Positions 54,222 to 64,000 of a DNA stretch of 64,000 nt are shown here, piece after piece. Source of the stretch: Rana temporaria. Taxonomy: Eukaryota; Chordata; Amphibia; Anura; Ranidae. The stretch covers positions 29,892,932-29,956,931 of the forward strand of contig NC_053490.1 in the NCBI RefSeq assembly GCF_905171775.1, written 5' to 3'. Made by a program: the position numbers and the translations under genes. A model generated the notes under the pieces. That model made no database searches and was not told the DNA's origin. It saw only the letters and a list, made by a program, of their open reading frames with translations. Within the stretch, counting starts at the first letter, position 1. Every line of letters begins with the position of its first letter.

Positions 54222-55761
54222 ATGGACCAGTCACCGTCTACAGGCGGCCAGCCCTCACGCACAAGGTATGTGCTGGAAAGGGATCAGGGCTAGGGGTTGC
54301 TAGTCACAATCCATGGGTGTTGACTCATTTTTCCCTAAATGTTTTTCTAGCCCTTCTAATCCAGAGCCGAATGTCGCAGACCTTGCCAGACCGCAACACT
54401 CTTCTTCCAAGTCGAGATCCAAACATAGATCTCCTTCTACTTCTTCCCACCGGAGGAGAAGCTCACATTCCTCCTCAAGACACCGCTCCCACCGCCATGA
54501 TAGTCGCTCTGATCGCAGAGCCTGCTGGGGATGTGACACTCGTGTCCCGGAGGGCAAGTCATTATGCGACCGATGCTACGCCCATGCGGTCAGGGAAAAA
54601 GAGACTGAAGGTCACTGTATCGAGTCTCTGGTGGAACGTGTGGTTCAACGAACTCTAAGAGAGAACATGCCCCACACACAGATTCAGACCAACACTGACG
54701 GGTCTGTTTCCCCAAACTTGGAGATCCTAGAGGATCCAGGTCCTTCCCGGCCTCAAGCCTCCACTCCGGCTTTTCCTGAGGGTGACCTAGAGAGTGATGA
54801 AGAAGGCTTAGAATTTGACTTCGCGCAGGTGACGCCACTCGTCAAAGCGATTAAGGAGGCTCTCTTATGGGAGGAACAACCCGCTTCTCCAGCCAAGCAG
54901 AAAAAATATTTTAAGCGCTTGGGAAAAGAACGCCCTACGTTCCCGTTTCTGTCTGAACTGAAGGGTATCTTTGAAGAGGAATGGAGCAAGGTGGACAAGA
55001 AATCTTCCATGGCTAACAAAGCATCAAGGCTCTATCCCTTCAAACAGGAGGAAGTCAAACATTTGGAGAATGTTCCTCTAGTAGATGCGGCGGTAACGAG
55101 ACTTGCTAAACACGTCACTTTACCTATTGCTGACTCCGTCTCTTTCAAAGATGGCCTGGACAGAAGAATGGACCAGGACCTCAGAAGAATTTATGGCCTA
55201 GCGGGCACAGCGTGCAAACCGGCTCTAGCTTTAGCGGCATTATCAAAGGCCATGGAAGCCTGGACGGAAAACGTTGATTCTTTCCTCAAAGGCGTCTCTG
55301 AAGAACTAGCTAAGAACTCAGCCACGGCAGAGCTAAAACTGGCGGTCGCATTCCTGGGTGAAGCCTCCGTTGACTTAATCCGCCTGTTGGCTAGGATTAT
55401 GCTTTCTTCTGTGACCGCGAAACGGGCCCTCTGGCTACGCCCCTGGGTTGCTGACCCATCATCGAAGCAGAACTGGTGCAAGATTCCCTTCGAAGGGTCA
55501 ACCCTGTTTGGTAACAAGCTAGATGATGCCATCTCCAAAGCCACGGGGGGCAAGTCGGGTTTCCTTCCTCAGGACAAGCGCCAGACAGGAAGAAAAACAC
55601 CCCAATTTCGGCGATACAGCCCGGATCGCGCTAGGGAAGCTCGCGCTTACAGACCTGGCGGAAACTACAGAAGGAATTGGAGCAGAGGTAGAGGCTCCTA
55701 CCGCAAACCTACTCCAACTACTCAAGCGTCAACTGGACGCGACAAAGGGAAATCTTTTTGA
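54222..55761 (+). CDS. gag: DIRS Gag-like protein (probably spliced, intron 54266-54350)
   Basis: This is the structural protein that would package the element's RNA. Read without splicing, the frame opens at an ATG at 54313. A better model starts at ATG 54222 and splices a consensus donor (AAG/GTATGT, after 54265) to an acceptor with a pyrimidine-rich tract (TTTTTCTAG, ending 54350). The junction keeps frame and gives 484 residues. Features in order: Ser/Arg/His-rich basic region (residues ~30-70); a CX2CX10CX2C zinc-binding-like cluster from about residue 73; an acidic stretch (ESDEEGLEFDFAQ); a helical central domain; and a basic C-tail rich in Arg, Tyr and Gly. The end overlaps the RT frame by ~240 bases. 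There are no internal stops. Identification rests on position and the recurrent DIRS gag layout. Confidence 0.85.
54266..54350 (+). other. Predicted 85-base intron in DIRS gag
   Basis: The donor GTATGT follows ACAAG. The acceptor TTTTTCTAG is preceded by a TTTTTCCCTAAAT tract with a plausible branch region. Removing it joins two open segments in frame. The call is from splice consensus and frame, not transcript evidence. Confidence 0.6.
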
Positions 55762-57652
55762 GACAACGCCCGCCCAAGCGGATCGTGTTGGAGCTCGTCT
55801 ACTCCTTTATCGGCACGTCTGGGCGGCCTCAATCAAGGACTTTTGGGTCATCAAGACCATGACCTCAGGACACACATGGTCCTTTTCCAGCCCTCCCTGT
55901 CCAAAGTTCATCTCCACCCTTCTTCCAGGGTCACTGGAACAGAGACAGGTCCTTCTAGATTACATTCACCTCCTGAAAATTCAAGGGGCAGTGGTACACG
56001 TCCCAAAAGACGAACAGTTTCTTGGGGTGTACTCCCCTCTCTTCTTAGTACAGAAGAAGAACGGTTCCTGGCGTCAAGTCATAGACTTAACGTACCTGAA
56101 CAAATTTATAACACACAAAAAGTTCAAGATGGAAACTTTATCAACCATCCAACAAGCAATACAACCGGGCGACTGGATGATTTCTGTGGACCTAAAGGAT
56201 GCCTATTTCCACGTCCCAGTAGCAGCAGAGCTGCACAAGTTCCTCAGGTTCTATGTCAACCAGGAACATCTTCAGTTCGTATGTCTACCCTTTGGCCTAA
56301 CAACATCCCCATGGGTCTTCACCAAAGTTCTTTTGGCACTGGTAGCCCTCATCAGGCTGAAGAAGATTCGTTTGTACCATTATCTGGACGATCTCTTGGT
56401 CTTGTCCCAAGACAAAACCCTTCTCCTGGCACAGAGAGATCAGGTCATCTCGACCTTGTCCGAATTCGGGTGGCTCCTGAACCTGGCAAAAAGCCACCTA
56501 GAGCCAACTCAGTGTCTAACCTATCTAGGGGCTCAATTCGACACGGTAAGGAAGACCATCTCTCTACCAGTAGAGAAGATTCCGATAATTCAGGAGAGGA
56601 TTTCCCGGGCCTTGAGTACTCGCCATCTAAGAGCTCATCAATGCTTGAAGATCATTGGGACAATGGTATCCACAACACCAATGGTGAAATGGGCGCTTTG
56701 GAGGCTACGTCCCTTCCAATCCGGCTTTCTCAGGCAGTGGAAATCAGGGAGCATGAGTCAGCGGATCCACATTTTAACGTCAATGAGGGGCAGCCTCTTC
56801 TGGTGGCTTCAACTGAAGAATCTGCTGAATTGTCACTCCATCGCTCCAGTTTCGTGGGTCACAGTGACGACAGATGCCAGTGGCTCCGGTTGGGGGGCCT
56901 TATGCGGCACAAGCATGGCGCAAGGCAGGTGGGACGCTCGCCTCCACAATCCAGGTTCGAACACCCTGGAGCTTCGAGCGGCCTGGTGTGCCCTACAGTC
57001 CTTTTCACAACTGCTGAAGGGAAAGTCAGTAATACTAAGGATGGACAACACCACAGCAGTATCATATGTCAAGAGACAAGGCGGGACTCGGAGCTCATCC
57101 CTTCTCCAGGAAGTAGAGCCCATTATGAAATGGGCCCAAATGAACCTGGTCAACCTGACGGCTGTTTTCATTCCAGGCATTCAGAACTCCCAGGCGGATT
57201 TCCTGTCACGAACTCAGGTGGACGTCAACGAATGGTCTCTCCACGATCAGTCCTTCCGTTGGATCTTGTCCCTGGGAGTCAATCCCCAAGTGGATCTCTT
57301 TGCTTCTCCGAGCAATGCCAAATTGAAAAAATTCTACACAAGGGGTTACTACAGCCAGGCAATCGGGACGGATGCCCTAACGGATCGGTGGTGGTTTCAG
57401 AGGGCGTACGCCTTTCCCCCGATCCCAATAATTCTGAAATTCCTGAAGAGACTTCTTGCGGAAGAAGTAGAAATTACAATGGTGGCTCCATACTGGCCGA
57501 ACAGGCCATGGTTCCCTCTTCTAGTCCATCTGAGTCTTCAGGACCCAATTCTAATACCATGCAGACCAGACCTTCTCTCCCAGGGGACGCTCCTCCATCC
57601 CTGTCCGGCTCAAATGAAACTAGCGGTCTGGTTCTTGAAAGGGAAAGGCTAG
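55523..57652 (+). CDS. pol: DIRS reverse transcriptase - RNase H - methyltransferase-like polyprotein
   Basis: It would copy the element's RNA into DNA. The 709-residue frame is intact. The RT domain is at ~150-370, with the palm aspartate in MISVDLKDAYFHVPV (~219-233), the CLPFGLTTSPWVF segment (~254-266) and the YLDD active site at 287-290. RNase H is at ~445-565, with D451 in TTDASGSGWGAL, E483 in LELRAAW, D508 in RMDNTTA and D559. A C-terminal DIRS-type adenine methyltransferase-like domain (~588-670) has VDLFASPSNAK, DALTDRW, YAFPP and MVAPYWPNRPWF. All visible catalytic residues are kept. The first ATG at 55523 lies within the gag end in another frame, so translation may use reinitiation or frameshifting. 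The 3' end overlaps the recombinase gene. Confidence 0.95.
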   Translation: MMPSPKPRGASRVSFLRTSARQEEKHPNFGDTARIALGKLALTDLAETTEGIGAEVEAPTANLLQLLKRQLDATKGNLFETTPAQADRVGARLLLYRHVWAASIKDFWVIKTMTSGHTWSFSSPPCPKFISTLLPGSLEQRQVLLDYIHLLKIQGAVVHVPKDEQFLGVYSPLFLVQKKNGSWRQVIDLTYLNKFITHKKFKMETLSTIQQAIQPGDWMISVDLKDAYFHVPVAAELHKFLRFYVNQEHLQFVCLPFGLTTSPWVFTKVLLALVALIRLKKIRLYHYLDDLLVLSQDKTLLLAQRDQVISTLSEFGWLLNLAKSHLEPTQCLTYLGAQFDTVRKTISLPVEKIPIIQERISRALSTRHLRAHQCLKIIGTMVSTTPMVKWALWRLRPFQSGFLRQWKSGSMSQRIHILTSMRGSLFWWLQLKNLLNCHSIAPVSWVTVTTDASGSGWGALCGTSMAQGRWDARLHNPGSNTLELRAAWCALQSFSQLLKGKSVILRMDNTTAVSYVKRQGGTRSSSLLQEVEPIMKWAQMNLVNLTAVFIPGIQNSQADFLSRTQVDVNEWSLHDQSFRWILSLGVNPQVDLFASPSNAKLKKFYTRGYYSQAIGTDALTDRWWFQRAYAFPPIPIILKFLKRLLAEEVEITMVAPYWPNRPWFPLLVHLSLQDPILIPCRPDLLSQGTLLHPCPAQMKLAVWFLKGKG

Positions 57653-58657
57653 AATCCCTTGGCTGCGCCTCTCGGGTGATCTCTACCCTTATGAGCTCAA
57701 GGAAAGGAAGCACAAATAAAGTGTACGGTAGAATATGGTCTAAGTTTGTGGAATTTTCTTTAACCGCGGGCAGTTCCTTCAAGAACCCAGAAATCCAAAA
57801 CATCCTAAGCTTTCTTCAATCAGGGCTAGACCTACCCCTGTCTGTAAGCTCACTAAGAGTTCAAATCTCAGCACTTTCAGCCTTTTCTGGAATTCCTTGG
57901 GCAACCCATCCACTAATCAAACAGTTTTTTCGTGGAGCCTCAAGATTGAGACCTCTGAGGAAGCCAAGATTCCCCAAATGGGATCTCCCGTTAGTACTCG
58001 ACTTTTTGAATGGACTTAGTATGTCGGGGCCCTCCCCGTCCTCGTTGAAGAACTTTTCAGCCAAAGTAGCCTTTTTGGTAGCCATCACCTCGGCCAAGAG
58101 AGTGTCCGAGATCGGTTTTCTGGGTCACAAGGAGCCATTTCTCACCTTTTTTCCCAGACAGAGTGGTTCTGATACCTATGCTGGGCTCCAAACCGAAGGT
58201 CTCGTCGGTTTTCCATGAGAATCAGGAAGTAGTTCTCCCTACCTTTAAAAACCCAGATTCTGATGAGACTCACCCTCTGGATATGGGCAAGATACTCACT
58301 GAATATCTTCAAGTTACATCTACATTCAGACGTTCTGATCACCTGTTCATCCTGCATTCAGGCAAAAACAAAGGGAAAAAGGCATCTTCAAGAACAATCG
58401 CATCCTGGATCGTCCAGACGATACAACAGGCTTATTGTGCAAAGGGCTTGGCTCCTCCGCAAGCGGTAACAGCTCACTCCACGAGAGGGATGGCAGCTTC
58501 CTGGGCAGCAGCCCGTCATGTGGCGCCAGACGTTATTTGTAGAGCGGCCTCTTGGTCTTCTATAAACACCTTTATGTCCCATTACTGTGTTGAACCTGCA
58601 GCACTGTCTTCTGTAAACTTTGGTTTATCAGTCTTGTCGGCTGACGGGACAAATTAA
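57601..58657 (+). pseudogene. DIRS tyrosine recombinase, interrupted by one frameshift
   Basis: It would integrate the circular DNA copy by site-specific recombination. The N-terminal part reads in one frame from about 57601 (LERERLESLGC; first nearby ATG at 57691) to about 58150. The C-terminal part continues in another frame from about 58150 to the stop at 58657. The break coincides with a six-T run at 58147-58152, so a one-base indel explains it. Visible catalytic elements are the first arginine in ITSAKRVSEIG, the HSTRG motif (H-x-x-R), and the nucleophile tyrosine expected in NTFMSHY. The start is uncertain because this frame stays open far upstream, antiparallel in sense to nothing recognisable but overlapping the RT gene. 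Apart from the frameshift the domain is complete. Confidence 0.9.
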
Positions 58658-58705
58658 ATATATTTCTGTTCAGCATACCCACCCGTGTGTTTGGCTAGTT
58701 ATTTC

Positions 58706-58798
58706 CCACACGTAGGCTGCCATGGAGTCAGTCAGGAAAAAGGAACATTTATTATCATACTTACCGTAATTTTCCTTTCCTGATGGACTCCATGGCAG
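58706..58798 (+). repeat. DIRS internal complementary region
   Basis: Bases 58706-58737 are complementary to the extreme left end (53266-53298). Bases 58739-58798 are complementary to the extreme right end (about 58926-58988). The two halves meet as the ends would in a circle. This region is thought to template completion of the terminal repeats. Confidence 0.95.
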
Positions 58799-58839
58799 AC
58801 GGAGTTCCCACCCTGAAATTATGGAGTCGGGATAGTTAC

Positions 58840-58990
58840 GGAACACTGAGTCTATTGGTGAGTTAACTTTTATGGGTATGGGGTCCTATCACATTGGAGA
58901 GGAGGCGGGATTAACCCACACGTAGGCTGCCATGGAGTCCATCAGGAAAGGAAAATTACGGTAAGTATGATAATAAATTTTCCTTTTTTT
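58840..58990 (+). repeat. DIRS right inverted terminal repeat with outer extension
   Basis: Bases 58840-58948 are the inverted match of the left repeat. The outer extension contains GAAAATTACGGTAAGTATG and ends in TTTTCCTTTTTTTT. The extension is absent from the left end but is represented in the internal complementary region. Confidence 0.95.
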
Positions 58991-59770
58991 TGGGTGATGA
59001 ATAGAGGGTAGAAAGGATATAACCCATCAGTTTGCTATGTCTGTATCCCTATTGGGGAATATCACCCTTACGTTGCATTTGGTAACTATTGTCCCAGGTT
59101 CAGAAAGGGATGGGAAAATTTTTCAGTTGTCACAATAAATGGGCAAATCTTTCAGTGGAGAAAAGTGTTCTGATGACAACTGTTCAAGAATATTTACTCT
59201 GGAACTTTGGAAATATTTCCTCTTACTTCCTGCTGTGTCTCTGACACAGGAAGTAATGGGCGATCTCCCCGACTAGACACAGAAAGGGAACAAAAAGTTA
59301 ATCATTCCATACACTATCCAAAAAAGTCTGGGCATTACACACACTTTAAACAATATTTCGAATCTATATACTACATAAAATTAATGAATACATGTAAAAC
59401 ATTTAATATAATGTACCCTCCTAGGGCTTATTACAGAATTATCTTTAAATGCTATGGCTGAACATTTCCAAGTTTACATAAGAACTGTTTCTGTATGACT
59501 AAATGCGCTTTTAATATGATATATGTGAAGGTTATCTTCATGCTTTTCCATCCCTTAATGACTTCCTTTTAATGAAGACAAAACTGGAAGCTAGTGAAGA
59601 AGAAGAATTGCAATATAGAGTACAGAGAAGTTAATTAAGTTACTGAGACCTGACTCTGTTTAAATATTTAATAAAATCTTTCGGGTTGGAGCTTTTACAT
59701 TCTGAATGTTGATGAATATGGGAACCAGGACAGGTGACATCACGTGGGCTTGGATTAGGCAATATGGCAA
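58991..59770. other. Gene-free stretch; dispersed repeat then nonrepetitive DNA
   Basis: The part at 58991-59220 resembles 3720-3905 and 33092-33262 (GTCTGTATCCCTATTGGGGA). From 59460 to 59700 the sequence is nonrepetitive and AT-rich with TTAATTAAG-type words. No gene is recognised. Confidence 0.4.
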
Positions 59771-60300
59771 CTCTGGCAAACACCAGGAGTATTCTTAAAG
59801 GGGTTTTAAAGGTTCGTTTTTTATTTTCTATATAGGTTCCATTAAGCTAGTGCATTGTTGGTTCACTTACCTTTTCCTTCCATTTCCCTTCTAAATGTTT
59901 TTTTTTTCTTTGTTTTCTTTGTCTGAATTTCTAATTTCCTGTTTCTCCTCAGTAAGCTGTTCTGGCTGGCTTAAAGCGGAGCTCCACCCTAAAGTGGAAC
60001 TCGCGCTGATCGGAACCCTCCCCCCCTCCGGTGTCACATTTGACACCTTTCAGGGGGGAAGGGGGTGCAGATACCTGTCTAAAGACAGGTATTTGCACCC
60101 ACTTTTGGCCCAGCATTCACGGGCAAAAGACGGGCATTGCATCACATCCCGTCACCCCCCCCCCCCCCCCCGTTGTGTGCTGGGAACACTCGGCTCCCAA
60201 ACAAACTTCTTTCACTTTGTCATTATGGGGCATTGTTTGTAAAATTTTAAAGAGACTAATGAATTTAATTCATTTTGGAATAAGGCTGTAACACAACAAA
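59771..60300. mobile_element. TTAAAGCGGAGC-type transposon fragment
   Basis: CTTAAAGCGGAGCTCCACCC at 59969 resembles the ends at 14233 and 41371. A tight hairpin (GTGCAGATACCTGTCTAAAG with CTTTAGACAGG-type pairing) lies at 60064-60102, and a C-run at 60157-60170. A right terminus is not visible. Confidence 0.5.
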
Positions 60301-60749
60301 ATGGGGAAAAAGTGAAGCGCTGTGAATACTTTCCGGATGCGCTGTATGAATATGAACAAAGAACTTCTGTTGTTGTAATCATGAACAATAGCATAGGAAA
60401 ACTGCAGGACCTAAGAAGGAAATAGTATAATAACTCAGCTTTATAGAATATTAAAAATTCTATTATTTTCTTATTAAGGTATTTGTATGATGGCAGTGGG
60501 TACTGGAGCTCCTTTTTTTTCTAAGCACATAATGAGTAATCAGTAAGCGCCATAAAAAATTCAAAGCTCAAGGGGTAAGTGAGCAGTGGGCTGTACTTTT
60601 CAACACAATTGTCCACGAAAGAAAGATTCAAGACCAAAAAATTGTGAAGGTTCCTGTTTAAAATATTAAACAGGTAATAAAGCCTAAAAGTTAAAGTGGA
60701 AAAAACATAATTAAAAATGTTTTAATATACTTCTAGCATAACTGCCCTA
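60301..60749. other. Gene-free stretch
   Basis: AT-rich with no recognisable gene or defined repeat. Confidence 0.35.
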
Positions 60750-62300
60750 TTAACCACTTAACCCCCCGAAACCATATTGCTGGTCAAAGACCAGAGCACT
60801 TTTTGCGATTCAGCACTGCGTGGCTCCCAAACAAAATTGGCGCTCTTTTTTTCCCACAAATAGAGCTTTCTTTTGGTGGTATTTGATCACCTCTGTGGTT
60901 TTTATTTTTTGCGCTATAAACAAAAATAGAGCGACAATTTTGAAAAAAATGAATATTTTTTACTTTTTGCTGTAATAAATATCCCCCAAAAAATATATAA
61001 AAAAAAAGTTTTTTCCTCAGTTTAGGCCGATACATATTCTTCTACATATTTTTCGTAAAAAAAAATCGCAATAAGCGTTTATTGATTGGTTTGTGCAAAA
61101 GTTATAGCGTTTACAAAATAGGGGATAGTTTTATGGCATTTTTCTTAATATTGTTTTTTTTACTAGTAATGGCGACGATCAGTGATTTTTTTTTCGGTAC
61201 TGCCACATTATGGCGAACACATCGGACACTTTTGACACATTTTTGGGACCATTGGCATTTTTATAGCGATCAGTGCTCTAAAAATGCTTGAGTACTATAA
61301 AAATGCCACTGGCAGTGAAGGGGTTAACACTAGAGGGCGAGTAAGGGGTTAATCATGGTCCCTGTGTGTGTTCTTACTGAAGGGGGGGTGGACTGACATG
61401 GGGAAATGACAGATCGCTGTTCATACATTGTATGAACAGACGATAGGTAATTTCCCCCCCTGACAGGACCGGGAGCTGTGTGTTTACACACACAGGGCCA
61501 GATTCAGATACATTTACGTTGCTCCACGGCAGCGTAACGTATCCCATTTACGTTACACCGCCGCAGGTTTACAGCATAAGTGCCTGATTCACAAAGCTCT
61601 TACCTGTAAACTTGCGGCGGTGTAACGTAAATTCGCTTGGCGCAAGCCCGCCTAATTCAAATGGGGCGGGCACCATTTAAATTAGGCGCGTTCCCGCGCC
61701 GAACGTACTGTGCATGCTCCGTCGGGAAAATTACCCGACGTGCATTGCGCTAAATGACGTCGCACGGATGTCATTTGTTTAGACGTTAACGTAAATGGCA
61801 TCCAGCGCCATTCACGGACGACTTACGCAAACAACGTGATTTTTTAAATTTCGACGCGGGAACGACGGCCATACTTAACATTACTTAGAACACCTAGGGC
61901 TCAGCCCTAATTTTACGACGCGTATCTCGACGGAAACAACATAAAAGTTAGAGCGACGGGTAACGCGGACATTCGTGGATCGCCGTAACTAGTTATTTGC
62001 ATATTCTACGTGTCGGATCTTATGGCTATCTATGCGTAACTGATTCTATGAATCAGCCGCATAGTTAGGACGGGCGGATCACAGAGATACGACGGCGTAT
62101 CAGGAGATACGCCGTCGTATCTCTTTTGTGAATCTGGCCCACAGCTTCCAAGTCTCGCTTTGTAATGAGCGATTGCGGGTGCCTGGCGGTGATCGCGACT
62201 GCCGCGCGCCCCTATTGGCTGCTGGGAGAGATGACGTATAGCTACGTGCTCTCGCCCAGCAGAGCCGAGGGCAGAAAATAAAAGAAAATGCAAAATGTAA
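60750..62300. mobile_element. TTAACCACTT-family transposon with a nested MITE
   Basis: The left end TTAACCACTTAACCCCCCG is followed by the family landmarks CCACAAATAGAGCTTTC, GTATTTGATCACCTCTG and CGCTATAAAC. The element is interrupted at 61495-62140 and then continues with GC-rich sequence to about 62280. No right terminus is evident. Confidence 0.75.
61495..62140. mobile_element. GGGCCAGATTCA-type foldback MITE with 3 bp TSD
   Basis: The ends read GGGCCAGATTCAG and GTGAATCTGGCCC, flanked by ACA on both sides (61492-61494 and 62141-62143). Its insertion in a known host sequence makes this the best-delimited copy of the family. Confidence 0.9.
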
Positions 62301-62359
62301 TGGTTGTCCCAAGAGAAAGGGAAAATCTTCCAATGGAGACATCCGCTTCAATGATTACT

Positions 62360-62671
62360 GTCTGAGCCCCCCATACACACCAGTGCAATATGTCATGCGA
62401 TTTCACTGTTCCAAATCGCATGACAATTCGCTGCTTATTGCTGGCTATGGAACCGTTCAAATAGCCATGACTTTGAAAAGTTCCCAATTTCACTGCAGCT
62501 TGTTAAAAGGAGTCACAAGCTGTAGTGAAATCGGATGTACAAATCGCATTGATGTGTGACTTTGAAATTGCGCTGAAGTAGCGCGAATTCAAAGCCACAG
62601 CAGGGTGAACAGAGTCTAAGGGTGATATTCCCAATACTTATGTTTGATTTCTTCGTACTTCCTCTTGTGTC
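62360..62671. mobile_element. ATACACACC-type MITE fragment
   Basis: It begins CCCCCATACACACCAGTGC and has paired CAAATCGCAT and ATGCGATTT words plus AGCTTGT/ACAAGCT pairs. A clear right terminus is missing. Confidence 0.55.
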
Positions 62672-63065
62672 TAGACATGTGCATTTGTTTTCGTCCGAAT
62701 GCATTTTCGTCCGAATTTCTGGGATTTTCGCTTTCGTTTTAACAAACAGAATCCGAAATCCAAAAGATCCGACATAAAAAATGCTTTATTTTCGTTTTGT
62801 TGCAACAACAGTACGATATAGCTAGGAGATTCGACATGGCGGTGACAATAGCGATCTGGGTCTATCTAATCTGCGGTCGAATGTGCCTAACCTAACTCTA
62901 ATAGTCCAAGATTATTCAACATAGAGAGAAAAGATTCGACATTATAGAGACATGAAGATTCGACGAAGCAGCTAAAAACATACGATCGCCGCAAGTGAAC
63001 ATTTATGGTCAAATGCTCCACCCATAGGCTATAGAAGAATTCTAATGTTGGTTGACTAGTAATAA
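62672..63065. mobile_element. hAT-like foldback fragment (TCTAGACATGTGCA end)
   Basis: The left end TCTAGACATGTGCATTTG matches the elements at 9871 and 35169. It has TTTCGTCCGAAT words. The right end is absent, possibly removed by the following LTR-like sequence. Confidence 0.6.
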
Positions 63066-64000
63066 TGTAGCGCTCCCTTTACTTTCAGAAAGGGCACTAC
63101 GCTAAAGTTAGTAGGAGAATGAGAGAGATAAGTTGCTCTCATTCTTAATTTTGTTAAATTTGTCTGTCGCCAAATCAGGATTGTTCTGTGGGTCAGTCTG
63201 CGTTCTAGGGATGCAGTTCCATCTCTGAGCGGCAGGTGGCGCCAGAGAGGTCCAGGCGGAGCCGCTTCTTCTCAGCAGCCAATTGGAGGAATTTTCCCTC
63301 GTGGGGCATGCTGGGGAGGAGTATTTCTGTGGTGGAGGCCGTTGTTCTGGGTTCTTCGCGGGTTCCTGGTTCCAGGTGCGGCGCCCACCTTTAGGGTGTG
63401 CGCACATCGCGGCCCCACCACTATGGCCTACCTGGCCTGGGGTCGCGTGCTATGCAGAGTTCCTGACTCTGGGCCCTCCTGGCCTGGAGCAACTGATGCT
63501 GCCAAGGGGCCCCAGTGACTTACTGGGTCCCCCTTCTATTGAAGAGATTCCAAGCTGTATGCTGTTCAGTGGGGAATCGGCTTGAGGAGAATCCGGAAGC
63601 AGGTTGTCCAAGGGGGCTTGAACGAACCATCGGGGATCTGGTGACCGGGACATTGACAGATACACTTATACTGTCAACCGGTGACCCTGACATAATTTAC
63701 TGGGAGGATTTGCTCAACCATTCAGCTTAACCAAGTACTAGGCCTGTGGCAGAGGCCCCAACATGTAACTAGAGCCAAGTCTGTGGCAGAGACTTGTTTC
63801 TCCCAGCAACCTTAAGTGGCACTCCGGCTGCCAGGCCTGTGGCAGGGGTCTGTCCGGAGGTACTTCACCCACTCTGGCTGGAGTGGCGACGCATTGATGC
63901 AACTACAGAATAGCAGGATTGCTTTTCTCTATCCAAAGCCTGATACTGCAAAGTTCCTTTACTTCATCAACCTTTCCTGTCTACCTCAAGTTGATGTTGG
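63066..64000 (+). mobile_element. LTR-like sequence cut by the window edge
   Basis: It starts TGTAGCGCTCCCTTTACTTT, close in form to the starts at 15806 and 20377. It is GC-rich around 63220-63520. It has repeated GGCCTGTGGCAGAGG-type phrases (63741, 63779, 63834). The right end lies outside the window. A 100-residue frame (63283-63585) shows no domain. Confidence 0.4.

Larger units (their letters stand above)
53264..58990 (+). mobile_element. DIRS-type tyrosine-recombinase retrotransposon, near complete
   Basis: All parts of a DIRS element are present in order: left inverted terminal repeat (53264-53372), gag, overlapping RT-RNase H-methyltransferase, overlapping tyrosine recombinase, internal complementary region (58706-58798) and right terminal repeat (58840-58948) with a ~40 base outer extension. 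There is no protease or DDE integrase, as expected for the class. The two 109-base terminal repeats differ at only two positions, suggesting recent insertion. No TSD is visible, consistent with recombinase-mediated integration. The one clear defect is a frameshift in the recombinase gene. Confidence 0.97.

Noticed and set aside
54176..54658. 160-residue frame at the start of the DIRS element
   Set aside because: It overlaps gag in another phase and crosses the predicted intron. The spliced gag model explains the region better.
55843..57600. Upstream part of the 791-residue frame overlapping DIRS RT
   Set aside because: It lies wholly inside the RT gene in another phase, and only the part after ~57600 shows recombinase similarity. 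The upstream openness is probably a shadow of the RT coding sequence.

Overview
This window looks like repeat-dominated intergenic or intronic DNA from an amphibian, most likely a true frog (Ranidae). The assignment is an inference. It rests on a near-complete DIRS retrotransposon, a Ngaro-type split-direct-repeat element, Tc1/mariner and hAT fragments, CR1/L2-like LINE tails, and dense foldback DNA transposon families with ends such as GGGCCAGATTCA, TTAACCACTT and GTACACACG, which I associate with frog genomes. No bacterial gene organisation is present. I found no convincing host protein-coding gene, tRNA or rRNA. The only coding sequence with recognisable intact domains belongs to a transposon.

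Layout. 1-5.1 kb: a foldback transposon with ~350 bp terminal inverted repeats (TIRs) enclosing a TATA-to-AATAAA cassette, a 5'-truncated LINE reverse transcriptase fragment, an LTR-like block and MITEs. 5.1-9.2 kb: largely nonrepetitive DNA plus a ~40 bp minisatellite. 9.2-12.7 kb: a ~57 bp satellite split by a hAT-like insertion, then a ~19 bp minisatellite. 12.8-20.4 kb: hAT elements with target-site duplications (TSDs), nested MITEs and a minus-strand LINE fragment. 20.4-27.2 kb: an LTR-like host sequence interrupted by a 4.36 kb Ngaro-type element (order A1-internal-B1-A2-B2) whose interior is almost wholly tandem repeat. 27.2-40 kb: MITEs and a ~67 bp minisatellite. 40.7-44.1 kb: a dead Tc1 element carrying nested transposons, including a second copy of the TATA-to-AATAAA cassette. 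46.7-48.1 kb: the longest nonrepetitive stretch, with a possible noncoding exon ending at a consensus splice donor. 48.8-52.3 kb: a local duplication decorated with hairpin elements. 53.26-58.99 kb: the DIRS element. 59-64 kb: MITEs and the start of an LTR-like sequence cut by the window edge.

How the genes work together. Only the DIRS genes form a working set. Gag (probably spliced), RT-RNase H-methyltransferase and tyrosine recombinase would copy the element into a circle and integrate it by recombination. The inverted terminal repeats and the internal complementary region needed for that model are all present. The one clear lesion is a frameshift at a six-T run in the recombinase, so the copy is either recently inactivated or contains a sequencing error. 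Everything else is non-autonomous or decayed, and the nesting order gives a relative history of transposon activity.
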